Source of the DNA: Chara braunii
Lineage: Eukaryota; Streptophyta; Charophyceae; Charales; Characeae
Direction of reading: 5' to 3'
Assembly: GCA_003427395.1 (NCBI GenBank)
Contig: BFEA01000452.1
Span: forward strand, 280,570 to 309,583
DNA length: 29,014 bases
Position numbers and translations under genes: made by a program
In this document: in pieces, positions 18,589 to 27,734 of the stretch
Position numbering within the stretch: position 1 is the stretch's first letter
How the letters are laid out: each line of letters begins with the position of its first letter
Notes under the pieces: generated by a model
What the model saw: the letters and a program-made list of their open reading frames with translations, nothing else
The model's database searches: none
Told to the model about the DNA's origin: nothing

Positions 18589-18709
18589 GAGGGCCTGAAA
18601 AAGGCCCTCCGTTTCAGGCTGGAAAAACTCTGGGTCTGAAAGACCCAAAAATAGGCTGAAACTGAGTAAGGGCCTGCAGGCCCTCGTTTTTCAGCTTTCA
18701 GGCTGAAAC
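18589..18709. repeat. Cluster of perfect hairpins and palindromes
   Basis: Four perfect structures lie within 120 bases. GAGGGCCT/AGGCCCTC is at 18589-18609 (8-bp stem, 5-base loop). GGGTCT/AGACCC is at 18632-18646 (6-bp stem, 3-base loop). The 16-base palindrome AGGGCCTGCAGGCCCT is at 18669-18684. TTTCAG/CTGAAA is at 18696-18708. GTTTCAG at 18611-18617 can also pair with CTGAAAC at 18656-18662, enclosing the second hairpin. Confidence 0.9.
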
Positions 18710-18743
18710 GACCAGAAGACTACCTCGAACCGCAGTCACAGGA

Positions 18744-19341
18744 TTGGATATCCAAGCCAGGATGAGACGAGCGCACAGGGATGGGACAATGTCCAAGTCT
18801 TTTCTTAACAAAGCAAGAGCCAATACTGTCCCAACACTCAAGCATCCCTTGGATGGCGCAGCCGAGGTTGCAACTAATGCATACACCATAACAAACTACG
18901 CCGCCCAGTACTACCGGCACTTGTTCACTTCCCGAACTCTAACCAAGCCTCCTGATAAAGTCCAACGCGCACGAGAAAAACTATTAATAGCTGTCCACGC
19001 TCGCCTCACACGACCAAAGGAAGAGCTAGACACCCCCTTACCCAACAAGACATCTCGGAAGCACTACAGGACATGGAAGATGAGAAAGTCAGGGATTGAC
19101 TCCTTTCCGAAAGAGTTTTGGGCACAATTATGGGATCTGCTAAAGGATGACCTGATGGACTACATAGTGCCCGTCCAGCAACGAGCTACCTTTGGGGGCA
19201 TGATCGTGCAGGCGGTGACAACACTCCTATATAAAAAAGGGGACAGAGAAAACATCAAACATTATAGACCCATAACCCTCCTCCCCGTGCCCTATAAGTT
19301 CATGGCCAAGGCGCTGACCCAAAGACTGCTATGTAATGACC
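18744..19341 (+). pseudogene. LINE: pre-RT linker and start of RT
   Basis: Non-LTR retrotransposon ORF2 fragment. Readable parts are DGTMSKSFLNKARANTVPTL, then ITNYAAQYYRHLFTSR and, near the start of RT, SGIDSFPKEFWAQLWDLL and LLYKKGDRENIKHYRPITLL with PVPYKFMAKALTQRL. The R-P-I-x-L-L-P/N-x-x-Y-K pattern is diagnostic of LINE reverse transcriptase. Between about 19045 and 19090 two compensating frameshifts scramble the expected text. No endonuclease domain is visible upstream, so the element is 5'-truncated. The coding text is cut at about 19341 by an insertion and resumes at 20543. Confidence 0.9.
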
Positions 19342-20535
19342 CACCAAAAACACAGATTGAGAACACTGCTGATTTCTGGGATTTGCCGCTGGAATGAATG
19401 CCTTGCTGAGATTCCCGCATTCTGTTGTGACTTCCATGTCTGTGTGTGTGCGTGCCTGCTGGTTTCCATGCCTGTCCAAGTGCTTGTCGACTGAGTGTGT
19501 GCGTGACCCGCAAGGGCCGGTACTTACCTGTGGTCGTGACTTTGAGGGTTGCAGCGGGGAAAACACTCGAGTAGCGCGGGTCGGCCCGCAACACCTAGAG
19601 CAGAGGGGAAAAACACTCAAGTTGGCATTTTTTAGAGGCCCAATAGCGGTAGGCTAGAGGTAGGCCGATACCAATCCAAGTAGCCCGGGTCTAGGGCCTC
19701 TCCGGAGGATAGCAAAACCTTCAATGATGTTTCCCTCCGAAAGGGAGGAGGTACCGGTTGCTGGGAGGTCGCTCGGCCTAGGAAGTCACCGCCCAAGAGG
19801 CAAGTAGGCCGCTATATCTTCCGGAGGAGCAAGTAGCTCCTCCTCACTTGCGGTATGCAAGGATTGGCGACATGCTGTTGAGCGGAGCGCTGTGCTGGTA
19901 CAGCGTTGCCTAGGTGAAGGGCAGCTGGGCGCTCAACCTAGCTATGGCGAGCAGTCCAGCCTGAGGAGGAGGAAGAAGGAGGCGAAGGAGGAGAGTGGCG
20001 AGGCACCTACCTGGCTATGGTTAGCACCATCTTCAACACCTTGTTGGGCGCTGCATCTGGAAGGCCCCAGTTGGGGTATTGCCGCACCAAGGTAGCTCGA
20101 GGCAGAGTCAAGCATGGCGGTTCAGTCAGCAACGGCACAGCTGCTTTGGGTTGTCCTTTGGACAGGAGAGCAGCGCCATAGCTGCTTTGCGTTGTCCTTT
20201 GGACAGGAGGGTAGGGCCCTCAGTAGTCTGCCATAACCTTGGCATGTGAGAACAGGAAGGAGGAGGGAAGCCATAAGCTATGGTGTACTTTTGTTGTTGT
20301 TGGGAACTTCGGATATTGATTCTGGTTCATCCACTCATTGTTATTATTATTATTGGGAAGAAGAATAAGATTGGAGAGCTTGAGGAGGAAGGTGGAGAGA
20401 GAAGGGGTGGATTTGTCATTGGTCTTGTTAGTGTACATCTTCTTCTTCTTTTTCTTTCCCTCTTCTCTTTGCAAGTGCTTTCATTTCTTTCGCAGTTGGG
20501 TGGCATTGTCTTTCATTGTGAATTTGCATTTTGGG
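19342..20535. mobile_element. 1.2 kb insertion of unknown type inside the LINE
   Basis: The LINE coding text breaks at 19335-19341 (AATGACC) and resumes after the same seven bases at 20536-20542. This is compatible with a target-site duplication. The insertion has no recognisable protein. Its ends, CACCAAAAACACAGATT and the reverse complement of AATTTGCATTTTGGG, are only loosely inverted. It contains perfect hairpins at 19732-19749 (TCCCTCC-GAAA-GGGAGGA), 19823-19843 (GGAGGAGC/GCTCCTCC) and 19888-19905 (CGCTGT/ACAGCG), and a 41-bp tandem repeat. T-rich and purine-rich runs dominate 20270-20500. The class is unknown. Confidence 0.5.
20139..20220. repeat. 41-bp tandem repeat
   Basis: AGCTGCTTTG.GTTGTCCTTTGGACAGGAG occurs at 20139 and again at 20180, an offset of 41 bases, with few differences. 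Each copy contains the near-palindrome GTCCTTTGGAC. It lies inside the insertion that interrupts the LINE. Confidence 0.9.
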
Positions 20536-20542
20536 AATGACC

Positions 20543-22107
20543 AGGATCGTAACAGCTACCTCACATGAATGTACTCGTACATCCTGACCAGACAGGCTTT
20601 ATGCCCAATCCCAACATCCATGACAATATCCTGTTAGTTATTGAAAAACTATCAAATACGCCAGGCATTGAAAGGTTCAAGCGGCCATCGTGTTCATAGA
20701 CTTTGAGAAGGCGTATGACCACGTTGACTGGGATTTCTTGCATATGTGCCTGCTCAAGATGTTTCAATCCAACCTTTTGTCAGCGAGTACAGCTCCTCCA
20801 CAGGACGGCCACCGATAACATCATGCTCAATGGCCACCTCTCGTCCCCAATACACCTGAAACGGTCGGTGCCCCAGGGTGATCCCATAGCACCCTTACTG
20901 TTTGTGATCGTGATGGAAGCCCTCGCCTCGATGATCAGATCCCACAACATCAGCGAAGTGCCCATTTCAAAAATCGTTGATCATCTCATCCCGATGACGT
21001 CACTGTTTGCAAATGACCTCAGTTCTGATCAAAGCGAACGAGGACAGCATAAGGGCCCTTACTCATGTCATACACATTTTCCCGTTGGCGGCAAACATGA
21101 AGGTCAATTAGGGCCCCAAGACCAAAGGCTTGTGCCTCCACCTTTTAGGGAAACCGCCACCGCATGAGCCGGCTGTGGCATGGGCACACAACGAAGAAGC
21201 AATCAGAATACTGGGGGTGAGGTTAACGTCACTTGTTCCCACGCCTGACCATGGGGACACACTTGTCAACATGGCAATGGACCGACTGGGTAAATGGGAG
21301 GGTCTGCACACCTTGACAGTAGGAAGGGCCCTTACAATAAATAATGATGTCATGGCGCCCATTTGGTACAAACTCGTTGTCTGGACACTAAACAAACAAC
21401 AATATGCCAGACTGAGGAGAGCGCTCACCACATACCTTTGGAAAAACAGTGCCAAGACCGAAAGATGTGTGCAACGTGTGAGCTGGGATACCCTCACGCA
21501 GCCGAGAGTCAATGGAGGCCTAGGAATATTGAACCCTGAGAGAGAGAGTGAGGCATTGGTTTTCAAAATCCTCATTAGGCTACAGATAGGTAATGACATC
21601 CCATGGGCACAGTTGGCCTGCCTACAGATTCCCACTTTGGCCCGGAAATCATCAGCAGCCAACACACTCCATCCACTCGGATGGCTAATTAATAAACATT
21701 GGACAATACCCTCCCCCACAAAACAAAGGCAGGGGATCGACTCGAGGCAAGCAGCCACGCACGACCTGCTCTTGGATCCTCTCTGGTCCTACATGCTCAA
21801 CCTCTGGAGGAGACGTGAGCCGCATGTGGGGGATAAGATGCAAAAGCTGAAGGAGGCCCTGCCCCTGGCCTGGTGGCTCCCTCTTGAATCTGGCCCAAAG
21901 GTCCAGCCAGACGACTGTGTCATTAAACATGCAGAGCTCCCAAGGTTGCTGACCATATATAGAGTCCACAAAAATGACAATGGCAGGTGCTCACTGGAAG
22001 CATACATCCCCCACAAGCCAAGGGCTATATTTTCCAAACTCAAGACAAATGACAACCTGGACGGGGCTGAAAATTGGGGGGGACCGATGTCAAGGTGTCG
22101 TACATGA
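20543..22107 (+). pseudogene. LINE: rest of RT and C-terminal domain
   Basis: The RT resumes as VLVHPDQTGFMPNPNIHDNI. It carries motif A (VFIDFEKAYDHVDWDFL, near 20690-20735) and, after frameshifts, SVPQGDPIAPLLFV (motif B). The active-site box reads LFANDL at 21006-21020; the family has F/Y-A-D-D, so the first catalytic Asp is Asn. A frameshift follows at about 21020, and a TAG at about 21107 replaces the expected Trp of NWAK. From 21130 to 22107 a single open frame gives the thumb and C-terminal region (GGLGILNPERESEALVFK, LWRRREPHVGDKM), typical of plant-type LINEs. No poly(A) tail was found at the 3' end. It is dead as read. Confidence 0.9.
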
Positions 22108-22215
22108 GTACTGTATGAATGATTGTCAAATTTGTGTTTACCTGTCTTCATGATCGAATGAGTGTGTGTTACTCAGAGAATGATATAGTCCATTTTTTAT
22201 TTAACTTCAAAAACG

Positions 22216-22368
22216 ACCCTGGTAGTCCATGCCGTAAACAATGTGTTGGTCCTTGGTCTACGCCCGATGGTTTTGGGGGGCGATTCCATGAGGGACCTAG
22301 CTAACGAGTTAAACACTTCGCCTGGGGAGTACGGTCGCAACGCTGAAACTCAAGAATTGACGGGGGCT

Positions 22369-22401
<33 letters not shown>

Positions 22402-22778
22402 ACAACGCGCAAAACCTTACCAGCCCTTGACAAATGAAAGAAACTCCTTGTAAGAGATGTGCTGTAACTTCACACAGGCGTTGCATGGTTGTCGTCAGCT
22501 CATGTCGTGAGATGTTGGGTTAAGTCCTATAACGAGCACAACCCTCGTTTTGTGTTGCTAAGACATCGCAATGATGTGTTGCACTCACAAAAAACTGCCA
22601 GTGATATATTGGAGGAAGGTGGGGATGACTTCAAGTTTGCATAATGGCAATGACAATACGAAGCAAGGCTTTAAGGCGGAGCGAATCCTAAAACATTGCC
22701 GCAGTTCGGATTGTTCTCTGCAACTCAAGAACATGAAGTTGGAATCGCTAATAATCGCGGATCAGCATGACGCGGTGC
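22216..22778 (+). rRNA. rrn18: Mitochondrial small-subunit rRNA fragment (NUMT)
   Basis: It begins ACCCTGGTAGTCCATGCCGT and includes CCTGGGGAGTACGGTCGCAA, AATTGACGGGGGC, GTGGTTTAATTCGATACAAC, GTCGTCAGCTCATGTCGTGA and GTTAAGTCCTATAACGAGC. It ends with GTTGGAATCGCTAATAATCG and GCATGACGCGGTG. These are universal small-subunit rRNA landmarks, covering roughly the 3' third before the decoding-site end. Details such as CGATACAACGCGCAAAACCTTACCAGCCC are plant-mitochondrial. Many bases are missing or changed ('actcaagaattgacgg' lacks two bases of the invariant box), and the true 3' end is absent. It is therefore a nuclear copy and not a working gene. Confidence 0.92.
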
Positions 22779-22794
22779 CTAAAAGATGCATCAT

Positions 22795-23261
22795 CAATCA
22801 ATGGATGATGGATTTGCAAAGGGATCACAAGTCTTTCCAACTTGAGTAATGAATAACCTCATGCATGATGGATGACTCCATTCAGGAAGTCGCCCGATAT
22901 CATACAGTTTGCACATCCGTTATGTTGAAACGGTATTCACCAGTTCGCAGTAGCGAATGCAGATCCCAGGGCTCGATCCCTAGTTCCCCGTCTTACCTGT
23001 GTATAGTATCAGTGTCAACCCGTAGACCAATCAATGGATGATGGATTTGCAAAGGGATCACAAGTCTTTCCAACTTGAGTAATGAATAACCTCATGCATG
23101 ATGGATGACTCCATTCAGGAAGTCGCCCGATATCATACAGTTTGCACATCTATTATGTTGAAAACGGTATTCACCAATTCGCAGTAGCGAATGCAGATCC
23201 CAGGGCTCGATCCCTAGTTCCCCGTCTTACCTGTGTATAGTATCAGTGTCAACCCCTAGAC
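22795..23261. repeat. 233-bp tandem duplication spanning an LTR edge
   Basis: Copy 1 (22795-23027) and copy 2 (23028-23261) are nearly identical. Differences include CACATCCGTTATG against CACATCTATTATG and one inserted A. The first half of each unit (CAATCAATGGATGATGG to about CACATC) is flanking sequence of unknown origin. The second half is the first 102 or so bases of the element C-family LTR. Copy 1 therefore holds a partial LTR (22926-23027), and copy 2 continues into the full LTR. Confidence 0.92.
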
Positions 23262-24024
23262 ATGAACCCGCGACCTGTAGGACCGCCAGTGGTAGGCAGG
23301 TTTTTGTAGGTCACAGCTTAGAAGGGAATCGAATTGTAGACTTGTAGGGTAAGAGTCTAGATAGTTCCGAAGTCATAGCTGTAGGATGTCTGAAGGGTCA
23401 AGGTCGTAGCTGCTACTTACCTGAAAGGGCAAAGTCGTAGCTGCTACAGTACCGAAAGGCCAAGTAGAGGTTTCTAGAACTGGCCTTTCGGAGTCAGCCC
23501 TTGTTTAGGCCGAGGCAAGTGGGCAAGTGGTATAGGTCCACTACGCAGAGTCAGTAGTCCCAGGTAGCCCAGTCCGGTCCAGTCAAGCAAGTACCGTCTG
23601 GGACTGTGCACATCATGGGCCAAGGGCTACCGGGCAAACCAACGCCGCAAAGAAGTATAAATCAAGAGGCTGCGTCCAACCATTCACTCATTCCTGCGGA
23701 TGCCATGCGGAAGAGCTGCCTCAGCAGCTTGTGCGAGGAGGTCTGCAGTGCGCCCGAAGACGAAGAGGGCAGTGAAGTGTAGTGTAGCGATAGCGTAGCG
23801 ACAGCCATAGCCGCCCTAGCTATAGTAGTGTGTGTGTGTGTTGCGTGGGGTTACAGAGAGTTGCGTGTGGGACATACAGGGTGATCCAGAGTGCGAACAG
23901 TGAGTTGTGTGGGCGCTTAGTCGCAATAGCCAGTTGGAAGAGACTCTTACCTAGTTACGATATCTTTGAGTACTGTGTGGGCGCAGGTCGCCAGTATGCT
24001 GTATCGCTGTTTGCATGTGTGACA
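23159..24024 (+). repeat. Solo LTR of the element C family (about 866 bp)
   Basis: It matches the element C LTR at 8488-9397 in reverse orientation. It begins TGAAAACGGTATTCACC and ends about TGTGTGACA. Shared features in order are GCAGATCCCA..GCTC near the start, GTCGTAGCTGCTAC at 23403-23416 and 23434-23447, and the perfect 11-bp inverted repeat CCGAAAGGCCA/TGGCCTTTCGG (23452-23462 with 23481-23491). AGGCAAGTGGGCAAGTGG, the TATA box and GCGGAAGAGCTGCCT follow. No internal retrotransposon sequence adjoins it and mitochondrial blocks lie on either side, so it is a solo LTR or an insertion at a NUMT junction. No 5-bp target duplication was recognised. Confidence 0.82.
23656..23662 (+). promoter_or_regulatory. 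TATA box in the solo LTR
   Basis: TATAAAT lies in the context AGAAGTATAAATCAAGAGGC, identical over 20 bases to the LTR at 8488-9397. Conservation between otherwise diverged copies supports a promoter role. Confidence 0.7.
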
Positions 24025-24052
24025 AGTGTGAATAAGCCGAGTCTGATTGCAA

Positions 24053-24291
24053 TGTGGCGTTGGAGTTACATCGCTAATCTTGGTTATAATACGACCTCCT
24101 AATTGTAAACCACGTAACACCGAACGCTTTCCGTAACCTAAACCTTTGATCCTCACTTTAACTGACTTAATCCCTAATGGAATAGCAACACGCGCTACAT
24201 TCTCAGCAATAGCTTGAGCAGCATAATTGGTTGAACGACGAGATCCTCAAAGCGCTAGCTTGAGCCTACCTTCGCGCGCCTCCATTACTCT
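24053..24291 (-). pseudogene. rps11: Mitochondrial rps11 3' fragment (NUMT)
   Basis: The minus strand encodes the C-terminal half of ribosomal protein uS11: SRRSTNYAAQAIAENVARVA, then SVKVRIKGLGYGKRSVLRGL, then GRIITKISDVTPTPH. The D-V-T-P-T-P-H motif near the uS11 C-terminus and R-G-L-x-L-G-G-x-I-I are characteristic, and the text is closest to plant mitochondrial RPS11. The usual end after PTPH (N-G-C-R-P-P-K) is replaced by unrelated residues, marking a junction near 24053. Upstream the same frame reads MEAREGRLKLAL and then a TGA before GSRRS. The first half of the protein is absent. It is a nuclear relic of mitochondrial DNA. Confidence 0.88.
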
Positions 24292-24663
24292 TTAGGCAAT
24301 TGTGTTAATCTAATCCCGCTTGGAAATGAAAATTGATAGGTCAACTACCTACACTTAGATCAAGCCTGAGACCGGAGGCACAAAGTGTTGATTAGATCCC
24401 AAGCGAAACGCTTGAGCTTCCACTTGCCTGGAAGTTCAGACTGTATCATCATCACATCTTATATATATGGGATTTCTGGCATGTAGTCGTTGAGGCTTTA
24501 TGGTCTTAGACTTCCTTCCCTGCTGATTGTCCGCATCGACGCATTCATTATTGGATGCCCGGCGGAGGTTTCAACATAGAGCCAGATTTGCCTTTAACAT
24601 TACTGTGTAAGCGGTTTACGTTCACCCAGAAGAGCTTGAGTCAATCAATTCAATATGTAAATG
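24292..24663. other. Probable mitochondrial non-coding DNA, unidentified
   Basis: No protein domain was recognised. It lies between two mitochondrial pieces and has AT-rich, intron-like character, for example GTCTTAGACTTCCTTCCCTG and CCTGAGACCGGAGGC. An organellar intron or spacer is plausible, but no defining group I or group II core could be identified. Confidence 0.35.
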
Positions 24664-24736
24664 GTGGATATAGATTAAAGGTAAATTGTCTGCCTTCCAC
24701 GCAAGGGATATGGGTCGATTCCCGTTAGTTATCTGC
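24664..24736 (+). tRNA. trnG(UCC): Mitochondrial-type tRNA-Gly(UCC), degenerate
   Basis: The acceptor strands GTGGATA (24664-24670) and TATCTGC (24730-24736) pair at most positions. The D-arm region is TAGATTAAAGGTAAA. The anticodon loop CTTCCAC gives UCC with a weak TGC/GCA stem, and the T-arm is GGGTCGATTCCC, one base short of GGGTTCGATTCCC. This resembles plant organellar tRNA-Gly. Mismatches in the acceptor and anticodon stems suggest a dead nuclear copy. Confidence 0.6.
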
Positions 24737-24773
24737 AATTGCAATTTGATGAAAAAAAACTGAGATAAATAAA

Positions 24774-24908
24774 ATGCGCGTATCAAAATCTAAAACTAGT
24801 CAACAAATCTTGGAAAATGTTTGGCAAACAAAAAAATTTACTCTCCCTCTCTGCCTACGGTTTACCGGGCAGTTCTATTTGACGATATATATATATATTT
24901 CGAAGGCT
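24774..24908 (+). other. Unidentified short ORF next to tRNA-Gly relic
   Basis: An ATG at 24774, preceded by an AT-rich leader, opens MRVSKSKTSQQILENVWQTK, then KFTLPLCLRFTGQFYL. It fades into an ATATAT/A-run region near 24890-24921. The residues look organelle-like (Lys- and Phe-rich) but I do not recognise the protein. It may be a mitochondrial gene fragment or chance. Confidence 0.25.
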
Positions 24909-24928
24909 AAAAAAAAAAAAACGAGGCC

Positions 24929-25033
24929 GGTGGCTTTGTGTACCATTATGCTCTTGTTATGTTAATCGGCTTAACCATATTTATTACCATCATAGGTCTT
25001 TGGGACTTTATTTCATTTCGGGTAGATAATCAA
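24929..25033 (+). pseudogene. nad5: Probable nad5 C-terminal fragment (NUMT)
   Basis: The plus strand encodes GGFVYHYALVMLIGLTIF, then ITIIGLWDFISFRVDN. The Y-H-Y-A-x-x-M-L-x-G motif followed by a hydrophobic helix matches the C-terminal transmembrane helix of complex I subunit ND5/NuoL. W-D-F-I-S-F fits plant and algal versions as I remember them. The fragment is preceded by an A-run and merges into unrelated sequence after DNQ. It is far too short to function (about 35 of more than 600 residues). The assignment rests on motif memory. Confidence 0.6.
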
Positions 25034-25158
25034 CATCTCGAAAGAGACGTAACGGTGGAGCGGTGGTTTAAACCACCACTATACGCGACTTTGGAAATTT
25101 GGGGGAACGGTAGCCAGGTTCATGAGGGTTACCGGTAGCATAGTGTGGAGATCCGGCA

Positions 25159-26480
25159 GAGTGGCAAAAATGGACAATGTGATGAATTTTGACCACCACT
25201 TATTTCGGGGTTGAAACAATTTTTCTAAGCTTTTTAAATGGTTTTCTTGGAAAGATCACGACCAGATCTACAGACCCTCCAGTTTTCAGATTTTTTTATC
25301 AATTCTTCTGAGTGTGAAAAATCGCTCAAATTGGGGTACGTTTCTCGTTGGCGCACACTAGTAGAGTGGCAAAAATTGAGAATGAACGAATCAGCACGGC
25401 ATTTATTTCATGACCAAATCTACCAACCCTCCAAGAAGTTTAAAGACATTCTTCCGAGAGCGAAAAATTGCAGAAGTTAGGGCCAACTCACACTAGGGCC
25501 TTTTACGGAGAAATAGCTAAATATTTGATGGTTGCGGCGCACGAGGCAGGAAGAGTGGCAAAAGCAACAAACGGGGTATCAAATGTCAGCAGCTTAGCAA
25601 GCCGCAGGGAAGAGCATTTTTTTTTTTTTAAAAAGCTATGTTCTTCTCGCAATTTCACCTCACACTACCTACCTGCCACTACTATTTGTAGGCATACGCG
25701 CAACCCCGTAGCAGCCAGAACCGTGTTCGCAAGAGAACATACAGGGGCTGCTCCCAACCTGCAGGCGGGCAATACCGGCTAGGGAACAGTTGGCAACATC
25801 AGGGACCATGCAAACAGGACCAATCCTTGTGCCTCCCCTCAGGTCCCCTCCCCTACGAACATCGGCAGACTCTGCTCAATGTCGATCGGGGGATCCAATG
25901 GTCTATCTCTAGGTGGTAGGCGCCAAGCGTGCCCAGGAAGGTACATGAGGCCAATGGGGATTGAACCCACGACCTCCTGAATGCCACTTGCGTGCCTTAC
26001 CAACTGAGTTAGGCCGCACCTCTGGAGGTGGTAGCAGTTTTCGTTTTCAGTTCGAGAGTTCATGAAAGGAAACTCAAAAAGAACTTTGTTGAAAATAAAG
26101 AAGTTAAAGGATTTGGGCCTCGCACTGTGTGACCAGACGAGGCACCATTCTGGCAATTGCCCCGTGTCTTTTGTGATTTGCTGCCGCTATGTGATCGGGC
26201 GGGGTACAATTCGCAGATTTTGCTGCTATGCCACCGCTGTGTGAGTACACCCTTTGGTACTTTTCCCATTGGCCCACACGTTGTGGAGTGGCAAAAATAG
26301 AAAATATGACGAATTGGCGCAGCAATTATTTCATGGCCTAATTTCTTTTTCCCATTTTTCTGATATTTTTCCCGACAAGATCAGGACCTAATCTACAGTA
26401 CCCCAAATTTTCATATTTTTTTCTTAATTTTTTTGGGCACGAAAAATCGCCAAAGCTAGCCTTGAAAATTGCAGGACTGA
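25159..26480. repeat. Diverged repeats sharing GAGTGGCAAAAAT
   Basis: GAGTGGCAAAAAT occurs at 25159-25171, 25364-25376 and 26286-26298, with a weaker form near 25554. After it the copies share ATTTATTTCATGACC-like text, ATCTACAGACCCTCCA, a T-rich stretch and GAAAAATCGC. The first two are in tandem (offset 205); the third is separated by about 900 bases. TTGGC(G/C)CACAC precedes two of them. Nothing coding was recognised in this region. Confidence 0.75.
25950..26025 (-). repeat. tRNA-derived SINE head
   Basis: The minus strand contains an A-box-like TAACTCAGTTGGTAAGG (25995-26011) and a B-box-like GGTTCAATCCC (25957-25967), spaced as in tRNA genes. The text between (CACGCAAGTGGCATTCAGGAGG) does not form a good anticodon arm, and the acceptor ends pair poorly. 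It is therefore a tRNA-derived pol III promoter, most likely a SINE whose body runs downstream to about 25800, and not a functional tRNA. The 3' end and tail were not identified. Confidence 0.65.
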
Positions 26481-27380
26481 ACCCGCCTGCACCTGCCGGT
26501 CAGCGCCCCCCCTCAAATCCCGCTCCTAACTCAACATTGCCATTTTTGGGTGTCGGGTAGAGTGGTGGTTTAATGCAGCAATGCGCAGACCCCACAGTTC
26601 CGGGAAAAAACAGGACTCTGGCAACAAGACTCACGAAGAGGGGAAGACAAGAAGGCATTCCACAACTGAACAAGATGTCATTTGCGGGTGAGAGGTGCTG
26701 TCCAGCAGAGCAAGGCCGTTGCCATTCACGCCTTTTGCTGCCTTCCGACCCCAGCGATGGAGGTGTTGAGTGCCAGCCCGCCGCCAGGGCCGCCCGTTGC
26801 CATGCCCTTACATTTCGAGACGAGCACCATGGCAGTACCCACCATTGTCCCGGCTATGAACATGCCCCCACCACTCTTCTCAGCTGTGCTCGGGTCCAGG
26901 CTCACGAGATCAGAGACGTGACTTGCCACCTGTTTGATCTGAACGTGGTACGTATGATTCTTGAGCTTGGCATCAGCCCAAAAAGGGCAAATGGTAGTGC
27001 AAAGGGGAAGGCAAGTCTCGTGAGCCACAACAAACCGCCTAACATTTCCAAAACACAATTGACCACCACATTTATTTCAGGTACAGTGGCCTACCTTCCC
27101 CCCTTCTTTTCTCGAAGCAGAGGCAGCCTACGCAAGGACTCGGGTGGCCGTCTAGGCCATTTGCGGCCCAGTACTTCCCCCCAGTGAATGTCTTGGGCCG
27201 CTCGAGGGCCAGCCAGGCCAGTCCACCAGCCGATCTGGCCTGGGGCCTCCCAGGCAGAGGAGGGCCCCACGGTCAAATGGGGGTACCAGCACTGGAAACC
27301 GCGACCATGCACTTAACAGATTTTTTTAATTTGCCAGATTTTCGAAATTTGTACGACAGCCAACTGCTCGATGAACGAAG
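26481..27380. other. Unassigned stretch with two overlapping open frames
   Basis: A 204-codon frame (26573-27187, plus) and a 110-codon frame (26726-27058, minus) overlap. The plus product is Cys-, His- and Arg-rich with no recognised domain. The minus product contains a glycine-rich hydrophobic stretch (GGGMFIAGTMVGTAMVLV) that could be a membrane segment. Neither has a known relative that I can name, and the plus frame looks like chance openness in GC-rich DNA. No exon is called. Confidence 0.3.
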
Positions 27381-27734
27381 TGAGTCATAACCGCATTCTG
27401 AGCTGTGGCATGCCTTAGCTAAAAAGGTCGGGTCAGAACCAAAGACAATTCAAGAAACCATGTTGATGCCAGTGGTCAGCCTGGACAAATGAACAAACAA
27501 GTGCAGCAGCTGCATCGGCACTCCATCAACACCAATCAGCTAGATTGGGATATATGTCTGTCTCGGATACGTGCTCTGCACAACAATGTAGCACAATCAG
27601 CCACATGCGAAACCACCAGTCGAGTGCATCTTGGCTGGAAACCATGAACGCCTCTGGACTTCTTATTCCCAGATCCTAAGGCAGAATCTGGCCCTGCACG
27701 TTAAAATTTTGCACGCGAGCACAAACAGTCTTTG

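Noticed and set aside
22216-22778. Bacterial or chloroplast 16S rRNA gene
   Set aside because: Landmarks such as CGATACAACGCGCAAAACC and CCTATAACGAGC fit plant mitochondrial rRNA, and the neighbours are mitochondrial. It is truncated and has gaps in invariant boxes.
24664-24736. Functional tRNA-Gly gene
   Set aside because: It has mismatches in the acceptor and anticodon stems, a shortened T-loop, and sits among decayed mitochondrial pieces.
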